Below are positions 33,458 through 42,327 of a stretch of 64,000 nt of DNA, piece by piece. A program made the translations under genes and the position numbers. The stretch covers positions 18,689-82,688 of the forward strand of contig CAMFHP010000028.1 of assembly GCA_945952225.1 (NCBI GenBank). The letters run 5' to 3'. The notes below the pieces were generated by a model, which was not told where the DNA came from, searched no databases, and saw only the letters and a program-made list of their open reading frames with translations. Source of the stretch: an uncultured Myxococcaceae bacterium (lineage in GTDB: Bacteria > Myxococcota_A > Polyangia > Polyangiales > Ga0077539). Positions within the stretch are counted from its first letter, which is position 1, and each line of letters opens with the position of its first letter.

Positions 33458-34156
33458 TTACGCGGCCTTCTTCACGTCTCCACGACGCCGCGCCATCGCT
33501 GCGCAGAGCGCCACCGCACCGACCACCGCCCACGATGACGACGACGCCCCGCCGAGGCCCGGCGAAGCGCTGCATCCTGCCGACGCGCGGGTGTGATGCG
33601 TCGAGAGAACGGCGGGCGGAATCACCGCAGCCGCAGGCGCCGATGCGGTCTCTGCGGGCTTCGCGGGCGCGTCGGGCACGCGCACCATCGCGAGGTTGCC
33701 GCGGTCGTTGCAGCGCGAGGAGACGTAGGTGCCTTCGAGGCGGTCGGGCGACACGCGGCGCAGCGCGTAGGAGTCGGCGGTGCAGAGCGTCCAGCCGTGG
33801 CGCGGGGTGGCTTCGAGCATCGCGGTGTCACGCGCGGTGAGCACGGCGCCGTCGGCGCTCCACGCGCCTTCGAGGGAGCGTCGGTCGGAGCCGCTCTCGT
33901 CGCTCGACCACGCGAAGGTGCCGGTTACGCGCGCGCCTTCGGTGCAGAGGCGCACGGTGATCGAGGCCGTCGGGTCGTTGCCGTGAATGTCACCGCGCCA
34001 GAGTTCGCAGCGCGGCGTCGGCACATCGAGCGAGAGCGCGCGCCGTGGACCGGCCTCTCGCACGAAGCCCTGCGCGCACGGCGCAGCCGCGTGGAGGAGG
34101 GAACCGACGGAGAGCGCAGCGATCCACACGCGTCGTGACATGGGTGTGCGGATCAT
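33458..34156 (-). CDS. Secreted protein with MYXO-CTERM-like tail
   Basis: A 232-aa exported protein. The signal peptide (VWIAALSVGSLLHAAAPCA) is followed by a beta-rich domain of about 130 residues containing ITVRLCTEGARVTGTFAWSS and LEGAWSADGAVLTARD, and a Pro/Ala linker. The C-terminus is a sorting-signal-like tripartite tail: Cys (AGCSASPGL), a hydrophobic helix (SSWAVVGAVALCAAMA) and an Arg cluster (RRRG). This matches the plan of MYXO-CTERM, used in Myxococcota for surface anchoring. The body is unassigned. ATG 34156 is kept; ATG 34141 is the alternative. Confidence 0.75.
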   Translation of the reverse strand: MIRTPMSRRVWIAALSVGSLLHAAAPCAQGFVREAGPRRALSLDVPTPRCELWRGDIHGNDPTASITVRLCTEGARVTGTFAWSSDESGSDRRSLEGAWSADGAVLTARDTAMLEATPRHGWTLCTADSYALRRVSPDRLEGTYVSSRCNDRGNLAMVRVPDAPAKPAETASAPAAAVIPPAVLSTHHTRASAGCSASPGLGGASSSSWAVVGAVALCAAMARRRGDVKKAA

Positions 34157-34231
34157 GACGTGTAGGTGTGTGAACGTCCATGAGCGCGCGCGCTTTTCTC
34201 CTACGGTCGGGCTTCAGCTCGGCCTTGTTTT

Positions 34232-35581
34232 TCAGGCGTTTTGTGACGCCGCGAGGATCGCGATGTACGCCGAGAGCGCGTGTCGAAGCGCGGGCGGCGC
34301 GTCGACGAATTCGAAGCCCACGGCGGCCGCGGCGCGCATCGAGCTGCCCTCTCTCGCGCGCACCCACCGCACGATCGCGGGTGCGTTCACCACGTCGCCG
34401 GTCGTGGGCAATGCGAAGCGGAGCACCACACGCTCGCCCGCGACGAAGCCCGCAGGACCGACGGCGAGCATGCCCTGCTCGGCGATGTCTTCGCCGCGGA
34501 GGTCGGCGGTCTCGTGCTCGCAGATCGCGCGCACGGGGCCCGTGAAGGGCGCGCGCTGGGCGCTGCGGATGCGCTTCCACGCGAGGTCGTTCGCGGTGAG
34601 CTGCGGGCGCTGTCCGACGGCGCGCGCGGCGTCGGTCTGCGCGGCGGTGATGGCGGGCATCTCCTGCGTCATCGACATGCCGTAGTCGACGAGGTGCATG
34701 TTCCCGCGGCAGAGCCCCGTGGCGTCGATGGCGTGCACGAGCGACTGCGCGTCGGCGAAGCGGTCGCGCGGATCCTTCGCGAGGCATCGGTCGACGAGTT
34801 CGAGCACGGCGGGCGCGAGGTCGGGCCGCACACGTCGCAGCGAGGGCGCGTCGTGCGTCGCGTGCCACGCCATCACCGCGCCGAGCTCGCCGGGCACGGG
34901 CACGGTCTCGGTGAAGCACTCCCAGAGCACCACGCCGAGCGCGTAGAGGTCCGCGCGTCCGTCGACGTCGGTCGCGCCGCGAAGCTGCTCCGGGGCCATG
35001 TACTCGGGCGTTCCCACGGCGCCGCCGGAGTCACCGAAGCGCTTCGAAATCTTGTCGGCCCCGCGCGGGAGCTTCGCCACGCCGAAGTCGATGAGCGTGG
35101 CCTTCTCGCGTCCGTCGCCGCCCCGCACGATCACCACGTTCGCGGGCTTCACATCGCGGTGAACGACCCCCACGCGATGCGCCGCCGCGAGCCCAAGCGC
35201 CACCTGCCGCACCACCTGGAGCGCGTCCGTCGGATGGATGCGTCCCCGCGTGGTGAGCAGCCCTTCGAGGTTGCGCCCTTCGAGCAGCTCGGTGATGAGG
35301 TACGGCGCGTTCTCCCACGTGCCCGCGTCGTGGATCTCGACCACGTTCGGGTGCCGCACCATGCCCAGCGCGCGCGCCTCGTCGAGCAGTCGAAGCCGCG
35401 CCTCTTCGTGGTTGGCGTACTCCGGGTTCAGCACCTTCACGGCCACGCGCCGCGACGTGTAGAGGTGCACGCCCTCGTACACGGTGCAGATGCCTCCCTG
35501 CCCGAGCGCGCGTCGCAACATGTACCGGCTGCCGACGCGCCGTCCTGTGGTGTGGGCCGTCACATCTCGCACTATCGGCAT
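34232..35581 (-). CDS. Ser/Thr protein kinase with C-terminal PilZ domain
   Basis: A 449-aa soluble kinase. The Hanks motifs are complete: Gly loop LGQGG (26-30), VAVK (K49), HRDVKPAN (141-148, catalytic D143), DFG (165-167) and GTPEYMAPEQL. The C-terminal 110 residues look like a PilZ domain: basic RIRSAQRAPFTGPVRAICE and DIAEQGMLAVG, which corresponds to the D/NxSxxG element (here DIAEQG, so the Ser is lost), then FALPTTGDVVNAPAIVRW. PilZ domains bind c-di-GMP, but the altered motif makes binding uncertain. A transmembrane helix, common in bacterial kinases, is lacking. It lies 51 bp downstream of the saccharopine reductase gene on the same strand. Confidence 0.85.
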   Translation of the reverse strand: MPIVRDVTAHTTGRRVGSRYMLRRALGQGGICTVYEGVHLYTSRRVAVKVLNPEYANHEEARLRLLDEARALGMVRHPNVVEIHDAGTWENAPYLITELLEGRNLEGLLTTRGRIHPTDALQVVRQVALGLAAAHRVGVVHRDVKPANVVIVRGGDGREKATLIDFGVAKLPRGADKISKRFGDSGGAVGTPEYMAPEQLRGATDVDGRADLYALGVVLWECFTETVPVPGELGAVMAWHATHDAPSLRRVRPDLAPAVLELVDRCLAKDPRDRFADAQSLVHAIDATGLCRGNMHLVDYGMSMTQEMPAITAAQTDAARAVGQRPQLTANDLAWKRIRSAQRAPFTGPVRAICEHETADLRGEDIAEQGMLAVGPAGFVAGERVVLRFALPTTGDVVNAPAIVRWVRAREGSSMRAAAAVGFEFVDAPPALRHALSAYIAILAASQNA

Positions 35582-35632
35582 CGCGAGGCCAGACGATGAG
35601 CCGCGCGGAACGTGTGTCTCGCGCCCGGTCGG

Positions 35633-36952
35633 TCAGCGTGCCGCGCGCGTCTCTCGAAAGCGGATGCCGAGCGCCGCAAGCTCGTCGAGGATCGCCTCGC
35701 ACACCGCGGGCGACACGGGCACCACGACGCCAGGCGTGGCGATGGTTCCGTCGAGCACGCGCAGCGCGCCGATGGCCGCGGGGAGGCCCACGGTGCGCGA
35801 CATCGACGTGTCGCCGTGGGGCGCGCCGAAGTCGACGAGCGTCGAGGTGATGTGCTCGCGCCGGTCGCCGTAGTCGGCCTCGAACTCGTGCTGGAGCACC
35901 ACCATGTCGCGCTCGCCCGGCGCGTACTGGAGCCGCTCGACCATGCGCGCCACGAGCGCGTCGAGGGGCGAGATCGTGGGCGAGGGGAGCGCGTCGCGCG
36001 AGAACATCCCGAGCCACGTGAGCTTCTCGATGGGCGCCGCGTCGCGTGCGATGCGGGCCCGCGCAGCGACCGCGCCCTCGACGTCTCCGTCGACCGACAC
36101 GCCGCCGAGCCAGGCCATCACGTCGCGGAAGGTGCCTCCCACGAAGCTACGCGCGGCGTCGTCGTAGAGGCCCATCGCGCCCATCGCGTACCAGGTCTCG
36201 CAGTGGCCCACATTGCGCAGCGTGCCGCGGAACATCGTCGAGACGCCTTCGAGGTCGTAGACCTGCACGTACGAGACGCTGTCGCGGTTGGGGTAGCCCT
36301 CGAAGGTTCCTGCGCCCTCGACGGTGACGGTCTCGGGGCGCGCGAAGAGCTCGGGCCCGGGGATCTCGACGAGCGCACCCTCGCGGAGGTAGCGGGCCGC
36401 GTTGCGCGCCGCGAGCACGACCCCGCGCGGCGACCACGAGAACTTGTACCCGAAGGGGTTGGTGTTCGCCTCGGGCGCCGGGAGTCCGCCGCAGTACGAG
36501 CGGAACGAGGTCACGCGTCCGCCCGCGCGGCGCACCTCGTGGATCACGCGCATCGCGCTCATGTGGTCGATGCCCGGGTCGAGTCCGAGCTCGTTGAGGA
36601 GCACCACACCGCGGGCCTTCGCGGCGCCGTCGAGGGCGCGCATCGCGGGCTGCACGTACGACGACGTGACGAGGTGCGCGCCGTGGGCGATGCAGCGCTC
36701 GGCCACGGTCACGTGGTGCACGTACGGCAGCATGCTCACGACGACCTGACTCTTCGCCACGAGCGCATCGAGCGCCGCGCTGTCGTCGATGGAGAAGCGC
36801 ACCGCCTCGCCGCGCGGATGTCCCGCGACCATCGCCGTTGCGCGTTCGAACTCGGGCGCCGCGACGGTGACCGTGTGCGGCGAGCGGTCGAGGAGGTGAC
36901 GAACCACGGGGCCTGCGACCAGACCCGCGCCCAGAACGGTCACGTGTGCCAT
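35633..36952 (-). CDS. Saccharopine dehydrogenase-family reductase
   Basis: A 439-aa enzyme. The Rossmann NAD(P) loop is HVTVLGAGLVAGPVVRHLL. Other motifs match the glutamate-forming saccharopine reductase (LYS9-type): LLNELGLDPGIDHMSAMR, SYCGGLPAPEANTNPFGYKFSWSPRG and GTFEGYPNRDS. It links lysine to saccharopine and glutamate plus semialdehyde. The partner half (LKR) is not adjacent, so the physiological direction is unknown. ATG 36952 is preferred over GTG 36964 since it directly precedes the beta strand. Confidence 0.9.
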   Translation of the reverse strand: MAHVTVLGAGLVAGPVVRHLLDRSPHTVTVAAPEFERATAMVAGHPRGEAVRFSIDDSAALDALVAKSQVVVSMLPYVHHVTVAERCIAHGAHLVTSSYVQPAMRALDGAAKARGVVLLNELGLDPGIDHMSAMRVIHEVRRAGGRVTSFRSYCGGLPAPEANTNPFGYKFSWSPRGVVLAARNAARYLREGALVEIPGPELFARPETVTVEGAGTFEGYPNRDSVSYVQVYDLEGVSTMFRGTLRNVGHCETWYAMGAMGLYDDAARSFVGGTFRDVMAWLGGVSVDGDVEGAVAARARIARDAAPIEKLTWLGMFSRDALPSPTISPLDALVARMVERLQYAPGERDMVVLQHEFEADYGDRREHITSTLVDFGAPHGDTSMSRTVGLPAAIGALRVLDGTIATPGVVVPVSPAVCEAILDELAALGIRFRETRAAR

Positions 36953-36999
36953 GGGCGAGGGCACGTACTACAGCTCCGCGGCGAAACCAACGGACACGA

Positions 37000-38805
37000 T
37001 CACGTGCGGTCGCGCGCGAAGAGCGACGTCCACTCGGCGTCGGTCCAGAGCTTCTCGCGGCAGTAGACGTGGGCGTAGGAGCCGGGGATCAGCAGGCGAT
37101 CCCAGCGCGCACCGTCGCGGTCGACGTAGCGCATCTCGCCCTCCGCCGCGTGGAACGTGAGGTTGAAGAGGAACTCGTGCCACACGCCCTCGACGCCGGG
37201 CACGGGCACCCGCACGGTCTGCGGCGCCTCGTCGAAGTTGAGCGCGACCACACACTGGAGCTCGGGCTCGCCGCGTCCGTACACGAGCACGTGCTCGGAC
37301 TCGTGACGCCACAGGGGCGTGAACGCGGGGCCGCGCAACGCTGCGAGACGTCGGCGCAGAAAGGCCATCGCGCGGTGAAGGCGGAGCAGCGGTCCCGCGG
37401 CTTCGGTGAGCTCCCAGTCGAGGGGGTTGAGCTCGCGCGGGAGGCCGTTCTCGAAGCGCGTGTGGTCGTCTTCGGCGTACTCCGCGCCCATGTAGATCAT
37501 CGGCACGCCGGGGTGCGTGAAGAGCGCGATGGTCGGCGGCTGGAGGCGCCACCACGGGCGTCCGCCGCGGTTCGCGAGGCGTTCGTCGTCGTGGTTGTCG
37601 AGAAACACCACGGGCACGCGTTCGTCCGAGAAGCCCTGCGCGCGCGGGTTCATTCGCAGTTCGAGGTGCGAGAGCCCCTGGTGGTGCAGCGCTTCGATCG
37701 CCGCATCGTGAAAGCGCGGGAGCCACTGGGCGTTGAAGTCCGTTCCATCGAGCGGACCGTCGTCGCGCGCGGGTTCGGCGATGCGATAGGCCGTGTCGCC
37801 ACCGTGAGACTTCGCCTCCGTCGCGAGCGTCGAAGCGGTCGCGCGCCGCTCGCGCCAACGGAGCTCGCCGGGCACGCGGTCGAACCGCATTCCGTCGATG
37901 CCGAGCTCGTCGAACCACACGTCGATCACGTCGCGCACGAAGCCCAGCGCTGCGGGCTTGTCGCAGTCGAGGTCGCATCCTCCGGCGTCGCGCTCGCGCG
38001 GGTGCGCGCCGAGCACGGGGTTGTTCGTCACGTCGGGCGAGCGCCGCGGATCGTGGTCGGGATCATAGAGGCGCGCGTACGAGAAGCGCCGCGACACCTG
38101 CTGAAACACCGCGTCGACGATCACCGCGACGCCCGCGTCGTGGCAGGCCTCGACGAGCTCGATGAACTCCTGGCGCGCGTGCTCGGTGCGCGCGGCGTAG
38201 GCGCGGTGCGGCGCGCAGAGGTGGCACGCGGTGTTGTAGTTCCAGCGAACGCCGACCTGCCACGGGTCGGAGTAGTCGAACACGGGCATGAGCTCGATCG
38301 CGTTGACGCCGAGGTCGAGCAGGTGCGGGAGCTTCTCCTTCACGCCCGCGTAGGTGCCGCGCACGAGGCCGCGCACGCGGGGATCCTCCGCCGTGAAGTT
38401 GTAGACGTGGAGCTCGTACACGATGAGGTCGCGCAGCGCAGGACGCGCGAAGGGCGCGAAGCGATGGGGCGTCGCGTCGGCCCGGAGCACCGACCGAAAA
38501 TCGCGGTACACCTCGCGCGCGTAGGGGTCGGAGACGCGCGTTCGCCAGGTGCGTCCCGTCGAGCGGAGACGCGCCTCGACGGCGTACTCGTACCAGGCCA
38601 CCGGGCCGTCGAGCGACCCCTCGGCCACCCAGTGTTCGCCGTCGTCGTGGCGTCGCATCGCGAGCGACGCGCCGTGGTTCACGTGCTCGCCGAGCACCTT
38701 CGCGTCGAGGATCTCGACATCACCCCACGAGGGCGCCCACAGCGTGAAGCGCGCGCCGCCATCGCCCGTGCTCACCGCGCCGCGCCGCGGTCGTTCGTCG
38801 ATCAT
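37000..38805 (-). CDS. GH13 alpha-amylase-family enzyme with N-terminal CBM48-like domain
   Basis: A 601-aa enzyme without signal peptide, so cytoplasmic. An N-terminal CBM48-like domain (FTLWAPSWGDVEIL) precedes a GH13 barrel with MRFDRVPGE (nucleophile Asp), YRIAEPARD (acid/base Glu) and FLDNHDDERLAN (third acid). Region I reads VIVDAVFQQVS instead of DVVxNH, so the metal/His part is altered. PLWRHESEHVLVYGRGE and a C-terminal beta domain follow. It resembles glycogen-branching/debranching or trehalose-type enzymes; the exact reaction cannot be told from this. It is the last of the run before the saccharopine gene, 47 bp away. Confidence 0.88.
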   Translation of the reverse strand: MIDERPRRGAVSTGDGGARFTLWAPSWGDVEILDAKVLGEHVNHGASLAMRRHDDGEHWVAEGSLDGPVAWYEYAVEARLRSTGRTWRTRVSDPYAREVYRDFRSVLRADATPHRFAPFARPALRDLIVYELHVYNFTAEDPRVRGLVRGTYAGVKEKLPHLLDLGVNAIELMPVFDYSDPWQVGVRWNYNTACHLCAPHRAYAARTEHARQEFIELVEACHDAGVAVIVDAVFQQVSRRFSYARLYDPDHDPRRSPDVTNNPVLGAHPRERDAGGCDLDCDKPAALGFVRDVIDVWFDELGIDGMRFDRVPGELRWRERRATASTLATEAKSHGGDTAYRIAEPARDDGPLDGTDFNAQWLPRFHDAAIEALHHQGLSHLELRMNPRAQGFSDERVPVVFLDNHDDERLANRGGRPWWRLQPPTIALFTHPGVPMIYMGAEYAEDDHTRFENGLPRELNPLDWELTEAAGPLLRLHRAMAFLRRRLAALRGPAFTPLWRHESEHVLVYGRGEPELQCVVALNFDEAPQTVRVPVPGVEGVWHEFLFNLTFHAAEGEMRYVDRDGARWDRLLIPGSYAHVYCREKLWTDAEWTSLFARDRT

Positions 38806-38823
38806 AGGGCCGCGATCAGAGCA

Positions 38824-40104
38824 TCACTCGAAGCCGAGCACGAGCGCAGGATCACGCGCGGCGACCACCGCGTGTCCGCCCCACACGATCACCGACTCGG
38901 CGGCGTCGGCGCCCGTCGTGAGCGTGACCGAAGCGCGTCCGTCGGTGACGTCGAGGCCCACCACGCGCCCGCGGAGGCCCGCGTAGAACACCCCGTCGAC
39001 GAGGGCCGCCGCATCGGAGGTGGGCGCGTCGGGGAGCGCGTGCTGCGCGCGTCGTCGTCCGTCGATCACGTGGTGACCGACCAGCGCGCCATCGATCACC
39101 TGGTACACGTTGCCGCCCTCCATCATCGCGCACGACGACACGCGGTGCGGCGCGTCGGTGGTCCACACGTCGACGGCGTCGCCGGTGAGCACGGCGCGAA
39201 GTCCCCCTGCGCCCGCGGTGTTCGCGAAGGCCGGGAGCACCAGCAGCGGGCCCGCCGTGAGCAGCGGACAGTGCGTGTGGAGCGGCAGCGGACGCTCCCA
39301 TCGCGGGCGCGCGACACCGGGCGTGCGTCGCACGAGGCGCGTCGTTCCGAGGGCGCCGCGGAGGGTGAACAGCAGGTCGCCGCCCAGCGTGGCGAGGTTG
39401 AGCGTGGTGGCGTTCGTCGCGAGGCGCGCGCCGGGCGTCAGCGTCGGGAGCGTGATGGCGCGGAGGGCGTTGGATCCGTCGTGCATCCAGAGGGCGCCGC
39501 CCACCGCGAGGCCCGTCCACTGTGCGCGGATCGCGTCGGAGCTCACGGTGGTGTGCGCGCGCACGTGGCCCGTGGAGGCATCGAGCGCGACGAGTCCGCC
39601 GGGGCGCGTGTCGAGGCACGGACGCAGCGGAACGCCGGGCGTCTCCGGGCCCCGCGCGATGCAGTGCGTGAGCGTGTCGACGAGCACCAGTCCGTCGAGC
39701 ACCTCGATGGGCTCTCCGTGCAAACCGCCGACGGGCGTGTGCCAGCGCAGCGTGCCGTCGAGGAGGTCGAACGCGAACACCTCGCCGTCCGTCGGTCCCT
39801 CGGGCTCGTCGCGCACCGCGCTCACAAACACCGTGCGTCCATCGGTGGCGGCCTCGCCCGAGGGCACGCGCGGCGTGAGGTCGTAGCGCCATCGCTCCAC
39901 ACCCCGCAGCGGGGCGCCGCGTGCGAGGTAGCGCCATCGCGGTTGGGATCCGTCGCCCGCGCGCACGGGCACCACGTCGGTGTTCGTGGTGGGCATCGTG
40001 GCCGTGTTGCGCGCGTCGCCGTCGTCGCCCGCATCGCTCGCGCGGTGTCGCGGTCGGCACGCAGCGAGCGTCGCGGCGAGGCAGAGGGCGTGCGTGACGC
40101 GCAT
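38824..40104 (-). CDS. Beta-propeller (PQQ-like repeat) lipoprotein
   Basis: A 426-aa lipoprotein (lipobox LAAC, C16) with repeated blade-like segments: TDGRTVFVSAVRDE, VFAFDLLDGTLRWHTPVGGL, LVALDASTGHVRAH, GVFYAGLRGRVVGLDVTDGR. These are PQQ-like WD-type blades; the quinone-binding residues of dehydrogenases are not visible, so a scaffold is likelier than an enzyme. It begins 27 bp after the VKOR-thioredoxin gene and is probably co-transcribed. Confidence 0.82.
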   Translation of the reverse strand: MRVTHALCLAATLAACRPRHRASDAGDDGDARNTATMPTTNTDVVPVRAGDGSQPRWRYLARGAPLRGVERWRYDLTPRVPSGEAATDGRTVFVSAVRDEPEGPTDGEVFAFDLLDGTLRWHTPVGGLHGEPIEVLDGLVLVDTLTHCIARGPETPGVPLRPCLDTRPGGLVALDASTGHVRAHTTVSSDAIRAQWTGLAVGGALWMHDGSNALRAITLPTLTPGARLATNATTLNLATLGGDLLFTLRGALGTTRLVRRTPGVARPRWERPLPLHTHCPLLTAGPLLVLPAFANTAGAGGLRAVLTGDAVDVWTTDAPHRVSSCAMMEGGNVYQVIDGALVGHHVIDGRRRAQHALPDAPTSDAAALVDGVFYAGLRGRVVGLDVTDGRASVTLTTGADAAESVIVWGGHAVVAARDPALVLGFE

Positions 40105-40131
40105 GCGGAGGTCGTCGAGGACGGAGGGCGG

Positions 40132-41265
40132 TCAGGTGCCGCTGCGCGCGGTCGACGCGTCGGCAGCGGGCGCGGTGGCGGCGCGGAGGGCGCGGTCGAT
40201 GCTCGCGCGGAGGGCGTCGGCGTCGGTGAGGCCTTCGAACTTCTCGCGGCCGATCCAGAGCGTGGGGAGACCGCCCACACCCGCGGCGCGCGCGTCGTTG
40301 GCGTCGCGTTCGAGCGAGGCCTCGGGGCGCTGCGAGGCGAGGCACGAGCGGAAGGTCGCCATGTCGAGGTGCAGTCGCTCGGCGATGCGCGCGCAGCCTT
40401 CGGGCGTGAGGTCGTCGGCGGTGAAGAGGGCTTCGGCCATGCGGTCTCCGCGGCCCTGCTCGTCGGCGCAGCACTGGGCGCGCGCGGCCCCCGCGGCGTG
40501 GGGATGGAACGACAGCGGAACGTTCTTTCGCACGAGGCGCACGCGGTTGCCGTAGGAGGCCAGCACGGGCGCGATGGCCTCCTGCTGACGGCGGCAGTAG
40601 GGGCACTCGAAGTCGACGAACTCGACCACCGTCGCGACGCCCGCGGACTGCTCGCGCGCGATCACGTCGGGCATCGCGATCCCGTCGGGCAGCCCGGCCA
40701 CCACGGGTTCGACGCGACGGCGCGGCGTCGCGGGCTGCGAGAGTCCCCAGGCGAGCGGGAGGATCAACGCAGAGCCCATGAACGCGAGCGTCGGCACGCG
40801 GAGGCGCTCGGTGAGCGTCGCGGCCTCGTCGCGCGCGAGGAGCAGCGCGGACACACCCACGCCGAGGGCCGACGCGTCGACCACGAGGCAGAGCTTGCAG
40901 AAGTGGTGGATCACCAGCGCCTGAAGCCCGATGAACGAGAGCCCCGCGACGACGGCGATGCCGCCCACCATCGCGAGGGCGCGGCGCGCGAGGGGGGTGG
41001 CCGCGGCGGCGAGGGCGAGCACGGCGCTGAAGAACACGACGCCGGGCACGGGCAGCGGCACGCCGAAGGGGTGCGCCCACACCGAGTTGCGCACGTGGTC
41101 GCAGCCCGAGTTGTGGCCGCCGCAGAAGACCGGCGTGTGGAGGTAGTCGACGAGGAGCGCCGCGGAGAACGCGAGGCCCACGACGGCGAAGGCGCGGAGC
41201 GCGAGGTCGCGGCGGTCGAGGGGCGTGGCGGTCGGCGCGGCGGGCGTGGGGGCGTGGTCGGCCAT
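40132..41265 (-). CDS. VKOR-DsbA fusion: disulphide-forming enzyme
   Basis: A 377-aa membrane enzyme that makes disulphides in the periplasm. The first 175 residues are a vitamin K epoxide reductase domain with about five spans; loop cysteines C48/C55 and the quinone-facing CKLC (C123, C126). A soluble DsbA-like thioredoxin domain follows with CPYC (C221, C224) and a cis-Pro-type GGLPTLWIG segment. Electrons flow from substrate to CPYC, then C48/C55, CKLC and quinone. It is well suited to fold the Cys-rich lipoproteins of this organism, an inference from content. The start ATG 41265 omits a basic 26-aa in-frame extension. Confidence 0.9.
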   Translation of the reverse strand: MADHAPTPAAPTATPLDRRDLALRAFAVVGLAFSAALLVDYLHTPVFCGGHNSGCDHVRNSVWAHPFGVPLPVPGVVFFSAVLALAAAATPLARRALAMVGGIAVVAGLSFIGLQALVIHHFCKLCLVVDASALGVGVSALLLARDEAATLTERLRVPTLAFMGSALILPLAWGLSQPATPRRRVEPVVAGLPDGIAMPDVIAREQSAGVATVVEFVDFECPYCRRQQEAIAPVLASYGNRVRLVRKNVPLSFHPHAAGAARAQCCADEQGRGDRMAEALFTADDLTPEGCARIAERLHLDMATFRSCLASQRPEASLERDANDARAAGVGGLPTLWIGREKFEGLTDADALRASIDRALRAATAPAADASTARSGT

Positions 41266-41406
41266 GGGTGCGTTGCGGGCTCCAGCGGTGCGAACCACCG
41301 GACGTGGCGGGTGCTTCCGCGCGGTCGACGGTGCGCGGCGCACTCTAGGGGAGCCGCGCGCGCTTGCACAGGGCGTTGCGCGGCTCCGGGGAGGGCGTCG
41401 ACGGGG

Positions 41407-42267
41407 CTACGCGGTGGCGAGCACGGGGCGGTCGATGGAGACGCCCGCGCGGCGCATGCGCTCGTTGCCCGCGAGCACGTCGGCGGTGACCATCTTGAAC
41501 CACTCCATCGCGGGGAGCTTCGCGATGGTGCTGTCGATCTCGGCGAGGCGCGCGTGGCCGTCTTCGTCGTTGAAGAGGTAGGCGCCCACGAAGTCGCGCT
41601 CCTCGCGCGGCGCCATGCTGCCGCCCACGGGCTCCCAGAGCGCGCGGATCGCGGTCTTCGTCATGCGGCGTGCGAGGGCGTTGTCGAGGCGGCGCTTCGC
41701 CTGCGCGTAGTAGAACGCGAAGTGACGGCGCTCGTCCTTCACGATGCGCTTGCAGACCTGGGCGAGCACGGGGTTGGCCGAGAGGTTCGCGAGGCGCGTG
41801 TACGCGTGCACCGCGGTGAGCTCGTTGATGGCGCCCCACGTGTTGTGCACGGCGATGAAGTCCGACGAGATGGCCGACAGCAGGCGTCCGCCGGCATCTT
41901 GCAGCACCTCGGCGAACTTGCGCGGGCGCGCGAACTCGTCGAGCGAGCGCTTCGACGGCTCGTGGCCGCACACTTCGAGAATCCGCGCGAGGGCGCGGCC
42001 GTGGAAGCACTCCTCGTAGCCCCAGCACACGAGGAACGCGCGGCACTCGGCATCGGCGAGCGCGCTCGTCTCCATGAGGGCCTTCATGTAGTGCACCGTG
42101 TAGAACTCGGTGTCCTGCATGTAGCGCAGCACCTTCACCTCGCTCATCGAGAGCGGGTACTTGCCCGCGTCGTCGAGGTTGATGCCCGTCAGGTCGAGGG
42201 GCTTCGACGCGGTGAGGAACTTGTCGAGGTTGAACGGGGCGATCTCTTCGAACACGGGTTTCGTCAT
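41407..42267 (-). CDS. Ferritin-like diiron protein (acyl-ACP desaturase-like)
   Basis: A 286-aa cytoplasmic helical protein. Two EXXH-type diiron motifs are seen: EECFH (86-89) and KDERRHFAFYY, along with acidic residues MQDTEFYTVHYMKAL; this is the ferritin-like arrangement used in acyl-ACP desaturases and related oxygenases. Length (286) is a little short of plant-type desaturases. Likely function: O2-dependent desaturation or hydroxylation of a fatty-acyl or similar substrate. It follows the LPG-synthase-TM gene by 60 bp in a run of lipid/surface genes. Confidence 0.78.
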   Translation of the reverse strand: MTKPVFEEIAPFNLDKFLTASKPLDLTGINLDDAGKYPLSMSEVKVLRYMQDTEFYTVHYMKALMETSALADAECRAFLVCWGYEECFHGRALARILEVCGHEPSKRSLDEFARPRKFAEVLQDAGGRLLSAISSDFIAVHNTWGAINELTAVHAYTRLANLSANPVLAQVCKRIVKDERRHFAFYYAQAKRRLDNALARRMTKTAIRALWEPVGGSMAPREERDFVGAYLFNDEDGHARLAEIDSTIAKLPAMEWFKMVTADVLAGNERMRRAGVSIDRPVLATA

Positions 42268-42327
42268 GGCTCTCGTTGTCCTGTCACTACGTCGCGGGCG
42301 ACGGATGGGATTGCGGGTGGATGCGCG

